Part shown: positions 6,234-10,156 of the stretch, one piece after another | Numbering within the stretch: position 1 is the first letter of the stretch | Layout: every line of letters starts with the position of its first letter | NCBI GenBank assembly: GCA_947449125.1 | Contig: CANFQR010000023.1 | Location: 1 to 10,156, forward strand | Reading direction: 5' to 3' | Length of the DNA: 10,156 nucleotides | From: Bacteroidota bacterium | Lineage (GTDB): Bacteria; Bacteroidota; Bacteroidia; B-17B0; Aurantibacillaceae | Made by a program: the position numbers and the translations under genes | The notes under the pieces: generated by a model | Told to the model about the DNA's origin: nothing | Seen by the model: the letters and a program-made list of their open reading frames with translations, nothing else | Databases searched by the model: none

Positions 6234-7925
6234 ATGAATAGAACTTTTGTTAAAGTCGATTTTACTGTAACAACATGGGAATTATTGAAACCATATTTTA
6301 CTGATTTACAACAACGAGAAATTAATTCTGTTGCTGAACTTGAAAAATGGTTAATAGATTATAGCGAATTAACTGCGGTTATTAGCGAGAATATGGCCTG
6401 GCGTTATGTTAAAATGACATGCGATACTAATAACACAACTTTAAGAGAAGCTTTTAACGATTTTGTTCAAAATATTGAACCAAACACGTCACCCATTGCA
6501 AACGATTTAAATAAAAAAATTATTGCAAGTGCTTTTGTAAATGAATTAAACAAACCCGGTTACAATATTTACTTAAGAGGAATAAAAAATAGTATTGAGC
6601 TTTTCAGAGAAGAAAACATTCCATTAAATACAAAACTACAAGAGCTCGAACAACAATTTGGAGAAATTAATGGGGCCCAAAGTATTGATTATGCCGGAGA
6701 AAAAATGACATTGCAAAAAGCCGGTATTTTTTTAAAAGACCTCAACAGAACTGTTCGTGAAGATGTTTATAACAAAATTCAGGAAAGGAGAGCTCAAGAC
6801 GAAACTATTTTAAACGGTTTATATACTGAACTAATTAGCCTTCGTCATCAAATTGCCTTGAATGCAGGTTTTAAAAACTTTCGAGATTATAAACATCAAG
6901 CGCTGGCAAGGTTTGATTACAGCGTTCAAGATTGTTTAAACTTTCATGAAGCGGTAAAATTACATGCAGTGCCGTTAATAAATGAACACGATAAAAAAAG
7001 AAAAGAAAAATTAAAATTAGAAGACTACAGGCCATGGGATACATCTGTAGAAGAAGATAGTTTACCTCCATTAAAACCATTTAAAAATGCTCAGGATTTA
7101 ATAGATAAAACCATTTTATGTTTTAACAAAATAGATCCATTTTTTGGCGATTGCATCAACACCATGCAAAAAATGAACAGGCTAGATTTGGAAAGCAGAA
7201 TTGGTAAAGCTCCCGGAGGTTACCAATATCCATTATACGAAACTGATGTTCCTTTTATTTTTATGAACGCTGTTGGCTTGCACCGCGATTTAGTAACCAT
7301 GGTTCATGAAGGTGGGCATGCCATTCATTCTTTTTTAAATTTTAATTTAGAGTTAGTCGATTTTAAATCGCCACCAAGTGAAGTTGCCGAATTGGCAAGT
7401 ATGAGCATGGAACTGATGAGCATGGAACATTGGGACAGTTTTTTTGATACAGAGGAAGAATTAAAACGAGCAAAAAAACAACAATTAGAAAGTGTTTTAG
7501 ACGCGTTGCCGTGGATAGCTGCTATTGATAAATTTCAGCATTGGGTTTATGAAAATCCTACACACAACATAACTGAACGTTATGACGCATGGTTAAAAAT
7601 AATGTCTGATTTTGGCAGTAACGTTATTAATTATTCTGGTATCGAACATAATTTAAAACGTAGATGGCAAATACAATTGCACTTATTTGAGGTGCCATTT
7701 TATTATATTGAATATGGTTTTGCGCAGTTGGGTGCTATTGCTGTTTGGAGAAACTACAAAAAAAATCCAAAAGAGGCTGTAGAAAAATACAAAAAGGCAT
7801 TAGCCCTAGGGTACACACAATCTATTCCTAAAATATACGAAGCAGCTGGAATAAAATTTGATTTCAGTCCCGATTATATTAAAGAATTAATGGCATTTGT
7901 AAAAGAAGAATATGCTAAAATATAA
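6234..7925 (+). CDS. M3 family oligoendopeptidase (PepF-like)
   Basis: A zinc metallopeptidase that cuts short oligopeptides in the cytoplasm, feeding amino-acid recycling. The 563-residue chain has the mostly helical N-terminal part of PepF-like enzymes (about 1-170) and the M3 catalytic domain (about 170-550). Zinc ligands are visible: His358-Glu359-Gly-Gly-His362 in VHEGGHAIH, and a third ligand Glu386 in SEVAELASMSME, 28 residues after the first His, as expected for M3. Downstream, His483 and the PFYYIEYG segment (488-495) correspond to the conserved His/Tyr region that contacts substrate. There is no signal peptide. Length is slightly under the roughly 600 residues of Bacillus PepF, which is usual for Bacteroidota members. 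The ATG at 6234 follows a CTCAACTT leader without Shine-Dalgarno. I see no good TAnnTTTG promoter in the 86-nt spacer, so transcription may come from the gene upstream. It converges on ftsE with a 54-nt gap. Confidence 0.94.
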   Translation: MNRTFVKVDFTVTTWELLKPYFTDLQQREINSVAELEKWLIDYSELTAVISENMAWRYVKMTCDTNNTTLREAFNDFVQNIEPNTSPIANDLNKKIIASAFVNELNKPGYNIYLRGIKNSIELFREENIPLNTKLQELEQQFGEINGAQSIDYAGEKMTLQKAGIFLKDLNRTVREDVYNKIQERRAQDETILNGLYTELISLRHQIALNAGFKNFRDYKHQALARFDYSVQDCLNFHEAVKLHAVPLINEHDKKRKEKLKLEDYRPWDTSVEEDSLPPLKPFKNAQDLIDKTILCFNKIDPFFGDCINTMQKMNRLDLESRIGKAPGGYQYPLYETDVPFIFMNAVGLHRDLVTMVHEGGHAIHSFLNFNLELVDFKSPPSEVAELASMSMELMSMEHWDSFFDTEEELKRAKKQQLESVLDALPWIAAIDKFQHWVYENPTHNITERYDAWLKIMSDFGSNVINYSGIEHNLKRRWQIQLHLFEVPFYYIEYGFAQLGAIAVWRNYKKNPKEAVEKYKKALALGYTQSIPKIYEAAGIKFDFSPDYIKELMAFVKEEYAKI

Positions 7926-7979
7926 AGAGCTGTTTTTAACCTTCTTTCTGACTCAAAAATAAAAGTATTTATTTAATAG

Positions 7980-8648
7980 TTAGTTTTTTTCTGTAACACT
8001 TCCGCCTTCAAAAATCAAGGTGCGTGATTTGAATTTATTATAAACCAACATGTCGTGCGTGGCGAATAAAACTGCACAGCCTCCTTCACTTAATTTTCTT
8101 AACAAAACTAGTATCTCTTCTGAAGTTTCAGGATCTAAATTTCCTGTAGCTTCGTCTGCCAATATTAACTCAGGATTATTAACTAAAGCTCTTGCTATAC
8201 TTACTCTTTGCTGTTCACCACCAGAAAGTTCGTGTGGCATTTTATATTCTTTACCTGCTAAATTTACTTTTGACAAAACATCAAGTATGCGTTCTTTAAT
8301 CTTTGACGCGTCTTCCCATCCAGTAGCAGTCATTACAAATTTTAAATTTTCATACACATTTCTATCGCTGAGCAATTGAAAATCTTGAAATACTATTCCT
8401 AATTTCCTTCTTAAAAAAGGAATTTCTTTAGCTTTTAAATTCATTAAATTAAAACCGCAAACAATAGCCTCTCCATTATTTAAATTTAAATCCCCGTAAA
8501 GTGTTTTTAAAAAACTACTTTTTCCGCTCCCTGTTTTGCCAAGTAAATAAACAAATTCTCCGGTTTTTATATTAACAGTTAAATTATTTACTACCGGACG
8601 ATCGTCCTGAAAAATTGTCACATTATCAAATTTTATTAAATCAGTCAT
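7980..8648 (-). CDS. ftsE: FtsE-like cell-division ABC transporter ATPase
   Basis: The ATPase that, with the membrane protein FtsX, couples the cytoplasmic division machinery to activation of peptidoglycan hydrolases at the septum. The 222-residue length is typical of FtsE. All ABC motifs are intact: Walker A GKTGSGKSS (37-45), Q-loop Gln88 within VFQDFQLLSDRNVYENL, signature LSGGEQQR (141-148), Walker B LILADEATGNLD (161-172) with catalytic Glu166, and H-loop His198 (ATHD). The FQDFQLL-DR-VYENL segment is the best discriminator for FtsE over LolD or MacB ATPases, but the subfamily call is from sequence resemblance only. ftsX is not adjacent: downstream is the convergent M3 peptidase and upstream the divergent TPR gene, so ftsE is monocistronic. 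In Bacteroidota ftsX is generally found at a separate locus, so this is expected. Confidence 0.9.
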   Translation of the reverse strand: MTDLIKFDNVTIFQDDRPVVNNLTVNIKTGEFVYLLGKTGSGKSSFLKTLYGDLNLNNGEAIVCGFNLMNLKAKEIPFLRRKLGIVFQDFQLLSDRNVYENLKFVMTATGWEDASKIKERILDVLSKVNLAGKEYKMPHELSGGEQQRVSIARALVNNPELILADEATGNLDPETSEEILVLLRKLSEGGCAVLFATHDMLVYNKFKSRTLIFEGGSVTEKN

Positions 8649-8679
8649 AATAAATTAAACTTCTAAGTTATTATGATTA

Positions 8680-8709
8680 TAAATTTAATCTGATAATTAA
8701 CTATACCAA
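8680..8709 (-). promoter_or_regulatory. Weak candidate promoter for ftsE
   Basis: On the minus strand, TTG (8709-8707), a 19-bp spacer, then TAAATTTA (8687-8680), which has one mismatch (final G to A) to TAnnTTTG. Predicted transcription start near 8672-8676 gives a leader of about 25 nt before the ATG at 8648. In DNA this AT-rich such near-matches arise by chance, hence low confidence. Confidence 0.33.
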
Positions 8710-8805
8710 TATCAACATAACAGGGTTAATAACTGCATTGTTAAGTGATACATAACATAAGTGAGTAAAAGTAAATTTAAAGAGTAAATTCTAGTTATTA
8801 AATTA

Positions 8806-10156
8806 ATGATGCACATCTCCAAAATAAGTGCTTTGTCGCTATTTGTATTTTTTTGTTCAACAGCTTTTTCTCAAAAAACAGCAGCTTACACAAATAATGA
8901 CTTATTGTATAAACAAGGGTTAGAATTATTTGATAAAAAGCAATTTGTACAAGCTCAAAAAAACTTTGGCGATTACATTAGGCTTAGCAAATCTAAAATT
9001 TTAAAAACCGAAGCGCACTTTTATTCAGCTGCTTGTGCCATTGAATTATTTAATAAAGATGGTGAATGGCAAATGAAACAATTTGTTGAAAAACACCCTG
9101 AAAGCAATAAAATTAACATTGCTAATTTTTACTTGGCAAAGTCAAGCTTTAGAAAAAAAAAATATAAAGAAACAGTTGACTTTTTTGAAAAGGTAGATTT
9201 ATATAGTTTAGATAAAGACCAAATAGCCGAATTATATTTTAAACGTGGTTACAGTTATTTGGAAACTGGCAATGATGCAAAAGCTAAAACAGATTTTTAC
9301 GAAATTAAAGATGTAGATAATAAATACGCTTTTCCGGCAAACTATTATTTCTCGCACATTTCTTACAAAGAAAAAAAATATGAAATTGCCTTACAAGGTT
9401 TTAATCGTTTAATAAGCAACGAAACTTTTGGAAGTGTTGTGCCTTATTACATCACTCAAATTTATTTTATTCAAGGCAAATACGAACAGGTTGCAAAAGA
9501 AGCGCCGACATTATTAAATGATAGCGCTAATGTTCAAAAAGCCGATGAAATTAACAGAATGATTGGTGAAAGCTATTTTAACCTTAAAAACTACTCAGAA
9601 GCTTTAACTTACTTAAAAAAAACAAATTTAAATTCTGAAAACGCCGAAGGTAATTATGCTTTAGGGTATTGCTATTATAAAATAAATGATTGGAAAAACG
9701 CAATTACTCATTTAGAAAAAGTTACTGCAAACAAAGACTCTCTGTCTCAAAATGCCTGGTACCATTTAGCAGATTGCTACTTAAATTTAAATGAAAAATT
9801 AAAATCAAAAAATGCTTACCAAAATGCTTACCAGCTAAATTTTGATGACAAAATTAAAGAAGATGCCTTGTTTAGTTTTGCAAAATTAAGTTATGAATTA
9901 GATTTTTCTCCCTTTAACGATGCTGCTAAAGCTTTCGCTAAATACCTGAAAGAGTATCCTGAATCTCAACGAAAAGAAGATTGTTATAATTTTTTAATTA
10001 ATGTATACTCAACCTCAAAAAATTACGATCTAGCCATTAGAAGTATCGAATCTTTAGACAATATTAACCCCATATTAAAATTAACCTATCAAAAGCTAAT
10101 TTATTTTAGAGGCGTAGAATATTTTAATAATGGAGAAGTTGATTTAGCAGAAAAAC
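8806..10156 (+). CDS. Secreted tetratricopeptide-repeat protein, N-terminal 450 residues (3' end outside window)
   Basis: The frame is open from the ATG at 8806 (a second ATG follows at 8809) to the right edge without a stop, so about 450 residues are visible and the protein is longer. It begins with a signal peptide: hydrophobic core around residues 8-18 and an AFSQKTA cleavage region near 21-24, placing it in the periplasm or at the outer membrane. The rest is a chain of TPR-type helical hairpins at roughly residues 32-60, 141-167, 174-205, 246-272, 280-306, 315-345 and 352-388, recognisable by patterns such as GESYFNLKNYSEALTYLKK and ALGYCYYKINDWKNAITHLEK. TPR arrays serve as protein-interaction scaffolds; Bacteroidota have large envelope TPR proteins of about 1000 residues, often of unknown function, and this fits that class. 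It lacks a lipobox Cys after the signal peptide. It is divergent from ftsE across 157 bp, in which I see no convincing plus-strand promoter. Partner and role are not determinable here. Confidence 0.9.
   Translation, partial: MMHISKISALSLFVFFCSTAFSQKTAAYTNNDLLYKQGLELFDKKQFVQAQKNFGDYIRLSKSKILKTEAHFYSAACAIELFNKDGEWQMKQFVEKHPESNKINIANFYLAKSSFRKKKYKETVDFFEKVDLYSLDKDQIAELYFKRGYSYLETGNDAKAKTDFYEIKDVDNKYAFPANYYFSHISYKEKKYEIALQGFNRLISNETFGSVVPYYITQIYFIQGKYEQVAKEAPTLLNDSANVQKADEINRMIGESYFNLKNYSEALTYLKKTNLNSENAEGNYALGYCYYKINDWKNAITHLEKVTANKDSLSQNAWYHLADCYLNLNEKLKSKNAYQNAYQLNFDDKIKEDALFSFAKLSYELDFSPFNDAAKAFAKYLKEYPESQRKEDCYNFLINVYSTSKNYDLAIRSIESLDNINPILKLTYQKLIYFRGVEYFNNGEVDLAEK

Noticed and set aside
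7957..7974. AT-only stem AAATAAA/TTTATTT between the M3 gene and ftsE as a shared terminator
   Set aside because: Seven A/T pairs with a 4-nt loop are too weak to terminate by themselves; contrast the G/C-containing hairpin at 1401-1432.
4849..8379. Short frames opposite DPP-IV (4849-5052), the M3 gene (6871-7080) and ftsE (8050-8379)
   Set aside because: Each lies wholly within a confidently identified gene on the other strand and encodes a low-complexity product without recognisable features.

Overview
The window looks like chromosomal DNA from an AT-rich member of the Bacteroidota, probably Flavobacteriales-like (GC roughly 30% by eye). The grounds are a DUF5606 protein (a family confined to this phylum), an FtsE with no FtsX next to it, secreted S9B and cytoplasmic M3/M24 peptidases of Bacteroidota type, no Shine-Dalgarno motifs before start codons, and several promoters of the phylum-specific form TTG-N(16-19)-TAnnTTTG.

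Layout from left to right. The 3' end of lysS (lysyl-tRNA synthetase, +) enters from the left edge and stops at 666. A small predicted lipoprotein of unknown function (813-1349, +) has its own canonical promoter. It faces a DUF5606 gene with a basic, histone-H1-like tail (1453-1989, -), and a perfect bidirectional hairpin lies between the two. A divergent spacer leads to an Xaa-Pro aminopeptidase (2130-3419, +), which converges on a secreted dipeptidyl-peptidase IV (3427-5568, -) with only 7 nt between the stop codons. Divergent from the latter is a small one-TM protein resembling DUF5819 (5656-6147, +), followed by an M3 oligoendopeptidase (6234-7925, +). That converges on ftsE (7980-8648, -), which is divergent from a large secreted TPR protein (8806 to the right edge, +) cut off by the window.

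Most genes are single transcription units in alternating orientation, so there is no large operon. The functional links visible are loose. Three peptidases sit within about 6 kb: a periplasmic/exported DPP-IV that releases Xaa-Pro dipeptides, and two cytoplasmic enzymes, aminopeptidase P and an M3 oligopeptidase, that could finish such peptides. The ftsE/TPR pair is envelope-related. The other genes are housekeeping or unknown.

I found no mobile element, CRISPR array, RNA gene, phage-like or defence-like gene, and no convincing undescribed system. The more informative observations are regulatory: a -7 promoter element that overlaps a tempting TTG start at 5626 and argues for the ATG at 5656, a repeated short-leader promoter layout, and a strong shared terminator.
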